This document shows, piece by piece, positions 56,166-64,000 of a stretch of DNA of 64,000 nt. The notes under the pieces are model-generated. The model was not told the origin of the DNA. It worked only from the letters and a program-made list of their open reading frames with translations, and did no database searches. Numbering within the stretch: the stretch's first letter is position 1; each line of letters starts with the position of its first letter. The DNA is from JANYCG01 sp031386665 (GTDB taxonomy: Bacteria > Pseudomonadota > Gammaproteobacteria > Burkholderiales > Burkholderiaceae_C), in assembly GCA_031386665.1 (NCBI GenBank), contig JANNCN010000225.1:1-64000 (forward strand), in the 5' to 3' direction. A program made the position numbers and the translations under genes.

Positions 56166-58379
56166 ATGGAAATTGCGATTTCGGGCAGAGCCGAGGGTGT
56201 AGCCGCATCCGCAGCGAAGGTTAACCCTGCCACCCGCTCGGGGCTGTCGGCCCTCAGCGCCCTGTGCGCCATCGCTCGCTTGCATCAGGTGGCCGCAGAT
56301 CCCGCAACGCTGGCGCACCAGCTGGGCGTCAGCTCCACAGACCGTCTTTCAACAGACGACCTGCTTCGGGCTGCCAAGCATTTGGGTCTAAAAGCAAAAC
56401 TCAGCAAGTCTTCGATTGACCGGCTTGCGCACTCGCCACTGCCTGCGCTGGCCATTGTGCGGGGCGGTGATGGCGCTTTGCATGTCGCCATCGTTGCGCA
56501 ATGCGACGGTAAGCGGGTTTTGCTGCAGTCTGATCAGCCCGGCCCGAGCATTGAAACCATCGAAGCGTCTGCACAGACCTGGACTGGCGAGCTGATCTTG
56601 ATAGCCAGCCGCGCCTCCCTAGCAGGTGAACTGGCCAAATTCGACTTCAGTTGGTTCATTCCCGCCTTGGTCAAATACCGCAAACTGTTGGGCGAGGTGC
56701 TTTTGATCTCCTTTGCGCTGCAACTTTTTGGCTTGGTCAGCCCGCTGTTTTTTCAGGTGGTGATGGACAAGGTTCTCGTCCACAAAGGCATGACCACGCT
56801 GGACGTTTTGGTTATCGGCCTGGTCATCGTTGTCGTTTTTGAGTCGGTGCTGTCTGCATTGCGGGCCTACGTGTTCAGCCACACCACCAGCCGCATCGAC
56901 GTCGAACTGGGTGCCAAGCTGTTTCGCCACCTGGTTCAACTGCCGCTTGCCTACTTTCAGGCGCGCCGCGTGGGCGACTCGGTGGCCCGCGTGCGCGAGC
57001 TTGAGAACATTCGCAGCTTTCTGACGGGCAACGCGCTCACCGTGCTGCTCGACGTATTCTTCAGTATTGTTTTCATCGCCGTCATGCTGTTGTACTCGGT
57101 ACCGTTGACGTTGATCGTCCTCGTCAGCTTGCCGCTGTACTTTGGTTTGAGTCTGGCCGTGGTACCGGTTCTGCGCCGTCGCCTGGATGTGAAATTCGCC
57201 CGTGGCGCAGAGAACCAAGCCATGCTGGTCGAAACCGTCAGCGCCATTCAAACCGTCAAAGCCAGCGCCCTGGAGCCCTCATTTGGCAAACGCTGGGACA
57301 ACCAACTGGCCGCCTATGTTGCGGCCAGCTTCAAAACGCAAAATTTAGCCAGTGTGGCGCACGAGGGCGTGAACCTGATTGGCAAACTGGTCAATGCTGC
57401 CACGCTTTGGTATGGGGCCCATTTGGTGATGAGCAACGACTTGACGGTCGGCCAGTTCGTCGCCTTCAACATGTTCGCCCAGCGCGTCTCGCAACCCATC
57501 ATGCGCATGGCGCAGTTGTGGACCGACTTTCAGCAAACCGGTATCTCCGTCGCAAGATTAGGCGACATCCTGAATACCCGAACCGAAGTGCCGCCCACCA
57601 GCGCCGCCCAGTTGCCTGCACTGCAAGGGCGGATCACCCTGGATCAGGTGACCTTTCGCTACCGCCCAGAAGCTGCCCTCGTCCTGCAAAACATCACGCT
57701 GGACATTCACCCTGGCGAAGTCATTGGCATCGTTGGCCGTTCGGGTTCAGGCAAAAGCACGCTGACCAAGCTGGTGCAGCGCCTGTACAGCCCTGAAGGC
57801 GGGCGGCTGCTGGTGGACGGCATCGACATCAGCCTGATTGACGCAGCCCAGTTGCGCCGCCAGGTGGGTGTGGTGCTGCAAGACAACATCCTCTTTAACC
57901 GCTCTGTCCGAGAAAACATTGCCATCATCGACCCTGCCGCGCCGATTGAAGCGGTCATGCAGGTGGCCCAACTGGCCGGTGCGCACGAATTCATCAGCGA
58001 ACTCCCCGAAGGCTACGATACCGTGGTGGGCGAGCAAGGCAGTTCTTTAAGCGGTGGGCAAAAGCAACGTGTGGCCATTGCCAGGGCCTTGTTTGGCAAC
58101 CCCAAAATTCTGATTTTTGACGAAGCCACCAGTGCATTGGACTATGAATCTGAAGCCGTCATTCAGCGCAACATGCTGCGCATTGCCGCAGGGCGAACCG
58201 TATTGATCATCGCCCACCGCCTAAGCGCCGTCCGCCATGCCAGCCGCATTGTGGTGATGGACAAGGGGCAGATTGCGCAAATCGGCACGCATACCGAGCT
58301 GCTGGCCCAACCCCAGGGGATTTATGCAAACTTGTGGCGCATGCAGGATGGGGCACAACCCGAGACGGCGAGAAGATGA
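56166..58379 (+). CDS. type I secretion ABC exporter (HlyB-like)
   Basis: An N-terminal C39-like domain (residues about 25-145) lacks the catalytic Cys-Gly context, as in HlyB, so it should bind rather than cut the RTX substrate. Six membrane helices follow (about 165-440). The ATPase domain ends the protein with Walker A GRSGSGKST, signature LSGGQKQR, Walker B KILIFDEATSALD and the switch His in IIAHRLS. The ATG at 56166 (MEIAISGRAEG) with CAGGAAAA upstream is preferred to longer frames from 56097. It should export the RTX protein encoded downstream. Confidence 0.93.
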   Translation: MEIAISGRAEGVAASAAKVNPATRSGLSALSALCAIARLHQVAADPATLAHQLGVSSTDRLSTDDLLRAAKHLGLKAKLSKSSIDRLAHSPLPALAIVRGGDGALHVAIVAQCDGKRVLLQSDQPGPSIETIEASAQTWTGELILIASRASLAGELAKFDFSWFIPALVKYRKLLGEVLLISFALQLFGLVSPLFFQVVMDKVLVHKGMTTLDVLVIGLVIVVVFESVLSALRAYVFSHTTSRIDVELGAKLFRHLVQLPLAYFQARRVGDSVARVRELENIRSFLTGNALTVLLDVFFSIVFIAVMLLYSVPLTLIVLVSLPLYFGLSLAVVPVLRRRLDVKFARGAENQAMLVETVSAIQTVKASALEPSFGKRWDNQLAAYVAASFKTQNLASVAHEGVNLIGKLVNAATLWYGAHLVMSNDLTVGQFVAFNMFAQRVSQPIMRMAQLWTDFQQTGISVARLGDILNTRTEVPPTSAAQLPALQGRITLDQVTFRYRPEAALVLQNITLDIHPGEVIGIVGRSGSGKSTLTKLVQRLYSPEGGRLLVDGIDISLIDAAQLRRQVGVVLQDNILFNRSVRENIAIIDPAAPIEAVMQVAQLAGAHEFISELPEGYDTVVGEQGSSLSGGQKQRVAIARALFGNPKILIFDEATSALDYESEAVIQRNMLRIAAGRTVLIIAHRLSAVRHASRIVVMDKGQIAQIGTHTELLAQPQGIYANLWRMQDGAQPETARR

Positions 58380-58386
58380 AAACCGT

Positions 58387-58704
58387 TCAAGCAACCAAGC
58401 TTAGTAGCGCCTCAGGGCTTTGCGTTGCCACGCGCAGCAAAGTCTGCGCCGCGCCGGTCGGTTCACGTCTTCCTTGTTCCCACTCTTGGAGCGTTCGCAG
58501 CGAAACGCCAAGCAATTGCGCAAACCGGGCTTGCGACAAACCGACACTGGCCCGGGCCCTTGCTGCTGCCGTGGTTTGTACTTGGGTCACCCGGGCAAAT
58601 GTGCCTGCCCTGAATTCGCGCACTGATTGCAGCAAGTCTGCCTGGAATTGCAGCATTTCTGCATCAGGTTGGACAACAGACTTATTCGTTTTGAGCATCT
58701 TCAA
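58387..58704 (-). CDS. XRE-type helix-turn-helix antitoxin (HigA-like)
   Basis: The C-terminal helix-turn-helix is clear (RASVGLSQARFAQLLGVSLR, then TLQEWEQGRREPTG). This form is typical of antitoxins that follow a HigB/RelE toxin. Its start overlaps the toxin stop by 23 bases; a second ATG at 58698 shortens the overlap. The gene lies convergent to the HlyB-like gene, 7 bases from its end. Confidence 0.85.
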   Translation of the reverse strand: MKMLKTNKSVVQPDAEMLQFQADLLQSVREFRAGTFARVTQVQTTAAARARASVGLSQARFAQLLGVSLRTLQEWEQGRREPTGAAQTLLRVATQSPEALLSLVA

Positions 58705-59005
58705 ACTCCTTTCGCAGCCGAGTCAAAAATTCAGTTGGCAAATTGTCAAACTTCGCTTTGGCGTAAACCATCAGCAGCGCAATCGAGCCGTTGGCCAACC
58801 GGTTGTAGTAAATAACTCGCGCACCGCCTCGTTTGCCAACCCCTGCGCGAGACCAGCGCACCTTGCGCAGCCCTCCCGAGCCCGGAATCACATCACCTGC
58901 CATCGGGTCAAGCGCCAACCAAAGCTTGAAGGCATCGAGTTCACCCTCATTCCAAACATCCCGTACCAGTCTCTGAAAAACGGGCGTTTCAATGATGGTG
59001 AACAT
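58682..59005 (-). CDS. RelE/HigB-family toxin
   Basis: The 107 residues match the HigB-2/RelE group that acts on mRNA: MFTIIETPVFQRLVRDVW, GSGGLRKVRWSRAGVGKRGG, ARVIYYNRLANGSIALLMVY and KFDNLPTEFL. In this group the toxin gene comes first and the antitoxin second, as here. The start at 59005 is used; an ATG three codons earlier also exists. Divergent from the HlyD-like gene, 34 bases away. Confidence 0.87.
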   Translation of the reverse strand: MFTIIETPVFQRLVRDVWNEGELDAFKLWLALDPMAGDVIPGSGGLRKVRWSRAGVGKRGGARVIYYNRLANGSIALLMVYAKAKFDNLPTEFLTRLRKEFEDAQNE

Positions 59006-59039
59006 CCATAACATTATACGTCAGTGACGGATAAACAAA

Positions 59040-60713
59040 ATGACCGTTCCCACTTCACACCCGATCTCACACACAAGCCAACATCCCGGCTTAGCCCTTC
59101 TCGCCCGCTACCAAGCCATCTTCAAAGCCACGTGGCAGCAACGCGCCGAATTGGCTGGCCCCAAGCGCCTGGCCGATGAAGCTGCCTTTTTACCAGCCGC
59201 CTTAAGCCTGCAAGACACCCCTGTTCACCCTGCCCCACGGCGCTTTGCCTTCGCCATCATTGGGCTGTTTGGATTGGTCTTGGTTTGGTCGATTGTGGGC
59301 AAGGTCGATATTGTGGCCGTTGCCCCGGGGCGCATTATTGTGAGCGATCGCACCAAAGTCATTCAGCCGCTTGAGGCCAGCGTGGTCAAGCGAGTTTGGG
59401 TCAAAGACGGCGACCACGTCAAAGCCGGGCAAGTGTTGGTAGAGCTTGACGCAACCATCGCGGTTGCAGACAAGGCCAGCGTGCAAGAACAAGTGAATGC
59501 GGCGGCGTCTGAGGCTTGGCGCACTCAAGCATTACAACAGTGGCTGCAACAAGCCCCGTTGGATCGGACATTGGCCAATCCATCCACCAATGCAACACTA
59601 AAAAAAGTAGAGCAAACTAACGCCATTTCACGAGAGCTAGAGCCCTATTTAATCAACAATTTGACAAAATCAGGCAAAATTAGCTTCAACATACCCAATT
59701 TGGGTATGAAAATCGACAAATCTCCTGAAAACTTGCGCAACAGCCAAACCGTTGCTGCACTAGGCCTATCTGAGTCCCAATCCAGCAGCCAAGCCCAGGC
59801 CCAAGCCCAAGCTCAATCCCAAGCTCAATCGCAACTGCAATCCGAATGGCGCGACATCAGCGCCAAGCTGTCCAAGCTGGATGCCGAGGCCAGTCGCCGC
59901 CAAGCCGAGATTGCCACCGTCATGGCCGCTATCGCCAAGCTGCAAGCTACCGTGCCCATGGCGCAAACGCGAGAAGCGGACTTTAAAAACCTGGTCGGCG
60001 AAGGTTTTGTCTCAAGCCACGCCACCCAAGACAAAACCCGCGAGCGGGTGGAGTTAGAGCGAGATTTGGCTTTGCAACAAGCCCGCCTGGCAGAGGCGCA
60101 GTCTAGCTTGGCCGAAACGCTCCAAGCCAAAGCCGCCTTCAAAGCCGAAACCCAACGCCTGCTGCACGACCGCCACGCCTTGGCTGCGTCCAAACTTCAG
60201 CAACTCAACCAAGAAAGCACCAAGGCCAGCCAGCGTGAACGCCAAACCCAGTTGACCGCCCCCGTGGCGGGCATCGTTCAGCAGCTCGCCATCCATTCCG
60301 TGGGTGGTGTTGTCACCAGCGCCCAGCCGCTGATGATTGTGGTGCCTGACTCAGCCGACGGCACAGGTCATGTCACTGCCGAGATCAATATTGCGAACCT
60401 GGACATTGGCTTTGTCAATGTGGGGCAAACGGCAGAGGTGAAGTTGGAGACCTTTGCCTACACCAAGTACGGCACCGTCAAAGCCCGGGTCGATATCGTC
60501 ACAGCCGACGCGGTGACTGACGAGAAAAGAGGCAGCTATTACCCGGCCACGATCACTTTGAGTCAAAACGACATGCTGATAGACGGCAAGCGCGTGAACC
60601 TGTCACCCGGCATGAACATCACCGCCGAGATCAAAACCGGGCAAAGGCGAGTGATTGAGTATTTGCTCAGCCCAGTGCAGCGGGCGGGCAGTGAGAGTTT
60701 GAGGGAGCGGTGA
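59040..60713 (+). CDS. type I secretion membrane fusion protein (HlyD-like)
   Basis: A cytoplasmic N-terminus is followed by one membrane helix (FAFAIIGLFGLVLVWSIV, about residues 70-90), then a lipoyl-like half (VKDGDHVKAGQVLVELDA), a long periplasmic coiled coil and the second lipoyl half plus beta-barrel (APVAGIVQQLAIHSVGGVVT). At 557 residues it is longer than HlyD (478). The extra part includes about residues 190-223, encoded by a dispersed AT-rich repeat, and a Gln-Ala/Gln-Ser stretch (SSQAQAQAQAQSQAQSQ). It links the HlyB-like exporter to a TolC-type channel encoded elsewhere. Confidence 0.93.
   Translation: MTVPTSHPISHTSQHPGLALLARYQAIFKATWQQRAELAGPKRLADEAAFLPAALSLQDTPVHPAPRRFAFAIIGLFGLVLVWSIVGKVDIVAVAPGRIIVSDRTKVIQPLEASVVKRVWVKDGDHVKAGQVLVELDATIAVADKASVQEQVNAAASEAWRTQALQQWLQQAPLDRTLANPSTNATLKKVEQTNAISRELEPYLINNLTKSGKISFNIPNLGMKIDKSPENLRNSQTVAALGLSESQSSSQAQAQAQAQSQAQSQLQSEWRDISAKLSKLDAEASRRQAEIATVMAAIAKLQATVPMAQTREADFKNLVGEGFVSSHATQDKTRERVELERDLALQQARLAEAQSSLAETLQAKAAFKAETQRLLHDRHALAASKLQQLNQESTKASQRERQTQLTAPVAGIVQQLAIHSVGGVVTSAQPLMIVVPDSADGTGHVTAEINIANLDIGFVNVGQTAEVKLETFAYTKYGTVKARVDIVTADAVTDEKRGSYYPATITLSQNDMLIDGKRVNLSPGMNITAEIKTGQRRVIEYLLSPVQRAGSESLRER
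59607..59708 (-). repeat. modular AT-rich repeat, copy VI, inside the HlyD-like gene
   Basis: On the minus strand the head is ATACCCAAATTGGGTAT (59691-59707), the same as in copy II. The body follows: GTCAAATTGTTGATTAAATA, GGGCTCTAGCTCTCG, then AGTTTGCTC. It is more diverged than the intergenic copies, especially at the TAGCAAT end. It is read in frame, from the opposite strand, as residues about 190-223 of the HlyD-like protein. Confidence 0.8.
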
Positions 60714-60771
60714 AATCCCTTGCCAAGCCAAGCTGACCCAAACCTTCAAATCAAAAAAATGGGGAAAAACA

Positions 60772-61491
60772 ATGAATCTTTCAAAACGTGATCTTCAAAA
60801 CTGGCTTCACGCACTGACCTCGCAGCCGCAAAACCCGGCGACAGGGCTGGTGGACTGGTTGCTGGGGCCACTTAAGACTTTCTTTCCGTTTGGGCGGGTG
60901 ATTCTGGGCCACGGCGAGCAAGTTGTGGGTCAGATACAGCTTACGCATACGCTTGCGCTCGGGCATGAGGATGCCTACTTGAAACAACTTGCGGCCACTT
61001 TTGACCTTAAGACCCGTGGCTCGATGCTGTGGTGGTTCAGCCACCGTAAGCCCTTTAATCTCGACCCCGACAAGCCTCCGCCCTTTGCGACTGCCTTTGA
61101 AATTAAAGAAATTCGCGACTTCGGCTTGGGTCGTGTGGCTGCCCACGGCATTTTGAATGCCAAAACCAACGCGGGAACTTATTTCAGCTTTTCGGGAATA
61201 GAGCCGCAACTGTCAGACTGGCATTTGGATGCGCTGACCTTAATCACCCCAGTTTTAAACGATCTGTACTTGGCACTAATCGCTGCAGAGCAATCGGGCG
61301 TTCAAGCTGCGCTTGCACACCTCACGCGCCGACAAAACGACATTGTGCGGTTGATCGCACTCGGGCTTGACGATAAAGCCATAGCTAAAACCCTAGGAAT
61401 TGCTGACAAAACGGTGAGAAACCAACTTTGTGAGGTCTACGCCCAAGTGGGTGTGCACAGGCGCGGACAGTTGATCGCGCTGCTACGGTGA
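60772..61491 (+). CDS. LuxR-type transcriptional regulator
   Basis: The C-terminal 60 residues are a LuxR helix-turn-helix (LTRRQNDIVRLIALGLDDKA, then IAKTLGIADKTVRNQL). The N-terminal about 170 residues show no autoinducer-binding motif that I can recognise and no receiver Asp. It sits between the HlyD-like and lipoprotein genes of the secretion locus, so it probably controls it. GGGGAAAAACA precedes the ATG. Confidence 0.88.
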   Translation: MNLSKRDLQNWLHALTSQPQNPATGLVDWLLGPLKTFFPFGRVILGHGEQVVGQIQLTHTLALGHEDAYLKQLAATFDLKTRGSMLWWFSHRKPFNLDPDKPPPFATAFEIKEIRDFGLGRVAAHGILNAKTNAGTYFSFSGIEPQLSDWHLDALTLITPVLNDLYLALIAAEQSGVQAALAHLTRRQNDIVRLIALGLDDKAIAKTLGIADKTVRNQLCEVYAQVGVHRRGQLIALLR

Positions 61492-61535
61492 TAGTGGTGT
61501 TTGGAGAGATTGAATTATCAGTAAAACCGGGACAT

Positions 61536-61550
61536 TTGTCCTATGGACAA
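61536..61550. promoter_or_regulatory. inverted repeat, candidate operator
   Basis: TTGTCC-TAT-GGACAA is a perfect inverted repeat between the LuxR-type gene and the lipoprotein gene. It could be the site of that regulator in front of the lipoprotein-RTX genes. The assignment is by position only. Confidence 0.5.
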
Positions 61551-61690
61551 GCCTGTTCTATTTTGCGACCATTCCCACTGCCATCGAACACAAGAAGATA
61601 GCTTCATGAATCCAAAAAACGCTGGCGCTAAACTCCTTGCGAGTCTCGATATTCAGTAAAGCCAAGTTTCAACCGTTGAACTGAGTAACC

Positions 61691-62263
61691 ATGAAAACCT
61701 CTACTTTGAATTCTTTGAGGTGGCTGTTTGCAGGCTTGTGCTGCGCAGTTTTGGCCGCTTGTTATGTACCGCCCAAAACAAACCTTCTCCCAGATTTGTA
61801 CCCGTCCGCGATGTTGGTGGAGCCCATCAAAATGCGAGCCGGCTACGTGCACACCAGTTCGCTGATAGAGGTGAATTCACCTGATCAAGTTTGGGAGGTT
61901 AGTCTGGGATTTTCAAGACAAGATGCGGTCTTGCCATTTCCGCGGTTCTTTTGCTTGCTAGAACCTCGTAAAGGCTTGATAAGGCAAGGGCGAAACTGCC
62001 CAGATGACGAGCCGGGAGTTCACGTTAGATGGGAGATCATGCGAAGCGATGGAGTTGCAGTCCCAGGTGCTACCTATGACGCGATCATAGACAAGGCAAA
62101 TGGCGAGTCATCGCGTGCATCTTTGCTAGTGGGCTTGGGAGCGTTGAAAAGCCCTGGTTTGGGCAAGTTCAGAGTTCGCCTCCACGTGCTTCGCGACTTC
62201 CCAGAACTCGACGTAACAAGTCCACAACTCATTGTCAACCTGGCATTTTTCCAGCGCAAATAG
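61691..62263 (+). CDS. predicted lipoprotein
   Basis: A lipoprotein signal (LFAGLCCAVLAAC) gives lipidation at Cys24. The mature part of about 167 residues has no motif I can name with confidence; it may belong to the DUF5625 group found in Burkholderiales. It lies 57 bases before the RTX gene and is in the same reading direction, so it may be an immunity or surface partner of the secreted protein. That role is inferred from position alone. Confidence 0.75.
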   Translation: MKTSTLNSLRWLFAGLCCAVLAACYVPPKTNLLPDLYPSAMLVEPIKMRAGYVHTSSLIEVNSPDQVWEVSLGFSRQDAVLPFPRFFCLLEPRKGLIRQGRNCPDDEPGVHVRWEIMRSDGVAVPGATYDAIIDKANGESSRASLLVGLGALKSPGLGKFRVRLHVLRDFPELDVTSPQLIVNLAFFQRK

Positions 62264-62320
62264 CTGTCGCGCAATTGCTCCCGATTCTCTAACCAATTCA
62301 ACCGAATAGAAAGTATTCAC

Positions 62321-64000
62321 GTGGCCGCACCTTCAATCACCACCTATTTCGACTACCGAGGCACCCCCCATGGCTTTGTCCGATTAGACGATGGCAATGG
62401 CACCGTGGAATACTTTGGTATGGCGCCTGAAAAACCAGGCTCCATGTTTGGCAGAGGAAAGATAGGATTTGGGTTGGCTACGCACGACAACCCCGATACG
62501 AACAATTCGAAGGCGGGTTATATCGATGACGTCGCTTGGGCAAAAACGATAGGAATCACAGCGGGCGACTACGCTTCGGCGCGTGCACGTGTTCAGGCAC
62601 TCATCGACGACACGCCCGCCTACAACGTAATTGGCAAAAACTGCACTTGGTTTGCCAAAGAGATATTGAAGGCAGGCAATGCTCTGTACCCGGGTATCAC
62701 CAGCGGCCCCAATCCTTTCAGCCTTGTCCCTAATGCAGAGCAATCGACCTTGTACACAACCGACTCAGAAGGTCGCCCAATCTTCTCTGACGCAATACGC
62801 AACCCGCTAAACACGCCTGGCACCCCCGCATACGATGCCAAAATGAACCCTGGCAACTATGGATTGCCAGCGGCACCAACAAGCACACCTAAAGCCCCAA
62901 GCGAAGACGCCGTCAAATACGACATTCGTCAAAATCCAGATGGGTCCTACACGGAAGACATTGAGTTTGCAGATGGCGGTCGGCGAAAAACTACCAGCAA
63001 AGACGTCGATCTCGACGGCGATATCGATGTAGGCACGCAAAGCTATGACGCCGATCACGATGGTATTGCCAACAGCATACGCATTGAGGTAAGCACGGCT
63101 GCTGACGGCGGCGAAAGCAGCACATGGACTGCAGATTTCAACTTTGCTTCGATAGTTACCAACACCATCACGGGCGACCAAGCACAGCCCGACCTTTTTG
63201 ACGTGCTGTACGCAACAAGCGCGGGTGATGAAATCGACGGCCTGGAAGGTAACGACGCACTAGATGGCTTGGCCAGTAGCGACAAAATTGACGGTGGTAA
63301 CGGCGACGATCTGATTGGTGGGGGCGCAGGCTCAGACAGTATCACAGGCGGTGCAGGCGATGACTGGATTTTTAGCGCCCATTCACTCAATGTGCCAGTA
63401 CGGGTGGGGCCTGACGACTTTTGGACAGCTGCGCCGGGTGCCACGGTCTTCATTCAGGGCAAGACATGGGGAATTTACTCTGACTTGGTGGGTGGTACAC
63501 CCCGAGTTCATGTCGACTATCTGGCACCGGGCAATGCAGACGACGCACCTGACGTGATTGATGGAGGTGCGGGCGACGACCATATCGTGGCTGGGGGCGG
63601 TGCCGACTATGTGGACGGCGGCTTAGACAACGACACGATTTACGGGGGCGGCGGCAAAGACCTGCTGCGCGGTGGTGACGGCGACGACTACATCTGGGGC
63701 GATGGTACGGTAGCACCCAACGGTTACTCCACTGCCGCGCCAGAAACGCATGGCAATGACTACCTCGATGGGGGCAGTGGTGATGACCAGCTGATTGGCC
63801 AAGGTGGTAACGATGCGCTGTTCGGTGGCGCTGGAGACGATACCCTGTTGGGCGATGACATTAACGAAACACTGCTCGCGGGCAGTTTTCATGGAAACGA
63901 CTTTTTAGATGGCGGCGAAGGAAACGACGCACTTTTTGGAGGTGGCGGAAGCGATCAATTAGTAGGTGGTGCGGGGGATGACAATTTAGTGGGCGACGCG
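62321..64000 (+). CDS. RTX protein with papain/NlpC-like N-terminal domain (3' truncated by window)
   Basis: The frame is open for 560 codons to the window end. Residues 1-120 look like a permuted NlpC/P60 (papain-like) domain: His17 in TPHGFVRLDDGNG and Cys108 in YNVIGKNCTWFAKEILKAGN. Residues about 215-250 contain EF-hand-like loops (DVDLDGDID, DADHDGIAN). From about residue 310 there are RTX calcium-binding nonapeptides (GGNGDDLIGGGAGSDSITGG, GGAGDDWIF, GGSGDDQLIG). The start is a GTG at 62321; no ATG lies upstream in frame after the lipoprotein stop. It is the likely cargo of the type I exporter encoded upstream. Confidence 0.9.
   Translation, partial: MAAPSITTYFDYRGTPHGFVRLDDGNGTVEYFGMAPEKPGSMFGRGKIGFGLATHDNPDTNNSKAGYIDDVAWAKTIGITAGDYASARARVQALIDDTPAYNVIGKNCTWFAKEILKAGNALYPGITSGPNPFSLVPNAEQSTLYTTDSEGRPIFSDAIRNPLNTPGTPAYDAKMNPGNYGLPAAPTSTPKAPSEDAVKYDIRQNPDGSYTEDIEFADGGRRKTTSKDVDLDGDIDVGTQSYDADHDGIANSIRIEVSTAADGGESSTWTADFNFASIVTNTITGDQAQPDLFDVLYATSAGDEIDGLEGNDALDGLASSDKIDGGNGDDLIGGGAGSDSITGGAGDDWIFSAHSLNVPVRVGPDDFWTAAPGATVFIQGKTWGIYSDLVGGTPRVHVDYLAPGNADDAPDVIDGGAGDDHIVAGGGADYVDGGLDNDTIYGGGGKDLLRGGDGDDYIWGDGTVAPNGYSTAAPETHGNDYLDGGSGDDQLIGQGGNDALFGGAGDDTLLGDDINETLLAGSFHGNDFLDGGEGNDALFGGGGSDQLVGGAGDDNLVGDA

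Noticed and set aside
56619..57251. Minus-strand frame inside the HlyB-like gene
   Set aside because: Antisense shadow with His/Gln-rich low-complexity sequence typical of a reversed membrane-protein gene.
59820..60193. Coding potential opposite the HlyD-like coiled coil
   Set aside because: Shadow frames of the Gln/Ala-rich coiled-coil sequence; no start signal or domain.

Overview
The window looks like a chromosome segment of a betaproteobacterium of the order Burkholderiales, most likely a Comamonadaceae member of the Rhodoferax/Polaromonas type. Pointers are several Bug-family (TctC-like) binding proteins, an EF-P with Arg32 beside its rhamnosyltransferase EarP, a tandem glycine riboswitch ahead of gcvTHP, a Bpt-type leucyltransferase beside aat, and high-GC coding sequence with AT-rich dispersed repeats between genes. 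This is inferred from gene content; no 16S gene is present.

Layout. 1-5.6 kb: an AEC permease, an orphan Bug binding protein, xerD, an EAL-like/HDOD protein and a DUF455 ferritin-like protein. 5.6-11.6 kb: the glycine cleavage operon gcvT-gcvH-gcvP on the minus strand behind a tandem glycine riboswitch, with a denD-like dehydrogenase upstream. 11.7-18.2 kb: ETF-ubiquinone oxidoreductase, an SDR, an EamA permease, a thioesterase, an HtrA-like protease and an AhpD-fold protein. 18.3-22 kb: katG, a second AhpD-fold protein and a DCC-COQ7 fusion. 22-31 kb: a PIN/AbrB toxin-antitoxin pair, a PAS-GGDEF-EAL protein followed at once by a BLUF blue-light sensor, an alkylsulfatase, a MazEF pair, a Tet-like MFS pump and a GIN-domain protein. 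31-44 kb: a repeat-rich stretch, then a peptidoglycan-binding protein, LOG, a mini-catalase, a VOC protein, a MarR/Rieske/Bug group, efp-earP and uvrC. 44-54 kb: tRNA-Arg, tRNA-Pro, aat-bpt, IclR, the tctCBA operon divergent from tctDE, and an Hsp15-like protein.

At about 53.96 kb there is a 3' fragment of a tRNA-His gene, still followed by its terminator. It is directly adjacent to a tyrosine integrase, so it marks one edge of an integrated element. To its right lies a type I secretion locus: a HlyB-like exporter, a HlyD-like adaptor, a LuxR-type regulator, a lipoprotein and the first 560 codons of a large RTX protein. The N-terminal domain of that protein looks like a permuted papain/NlpC fold. 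An inverted HigBA-type toxin-antitoxin pair sits between the exporter and adaptor genes.

The strongest signals outside the usual genes are repeats. One AT-rich family of about 110-120 bp occurs six times. Each copy has a conserved body ending in TAGCAAT and a perfect palindrome at the other end, and the palindrome is exchanged between copies. One copy lies in frame inside the HlyD-like gene. A second, GC-rich hairpin family has one intergenic copy and one copy in frame inside gcvP. A telomere-like heptamer array, a 23-bp inverted repeat ending exactly at the 3' end of tRNA-Arg, and a perfect MarR-type operator are also present.
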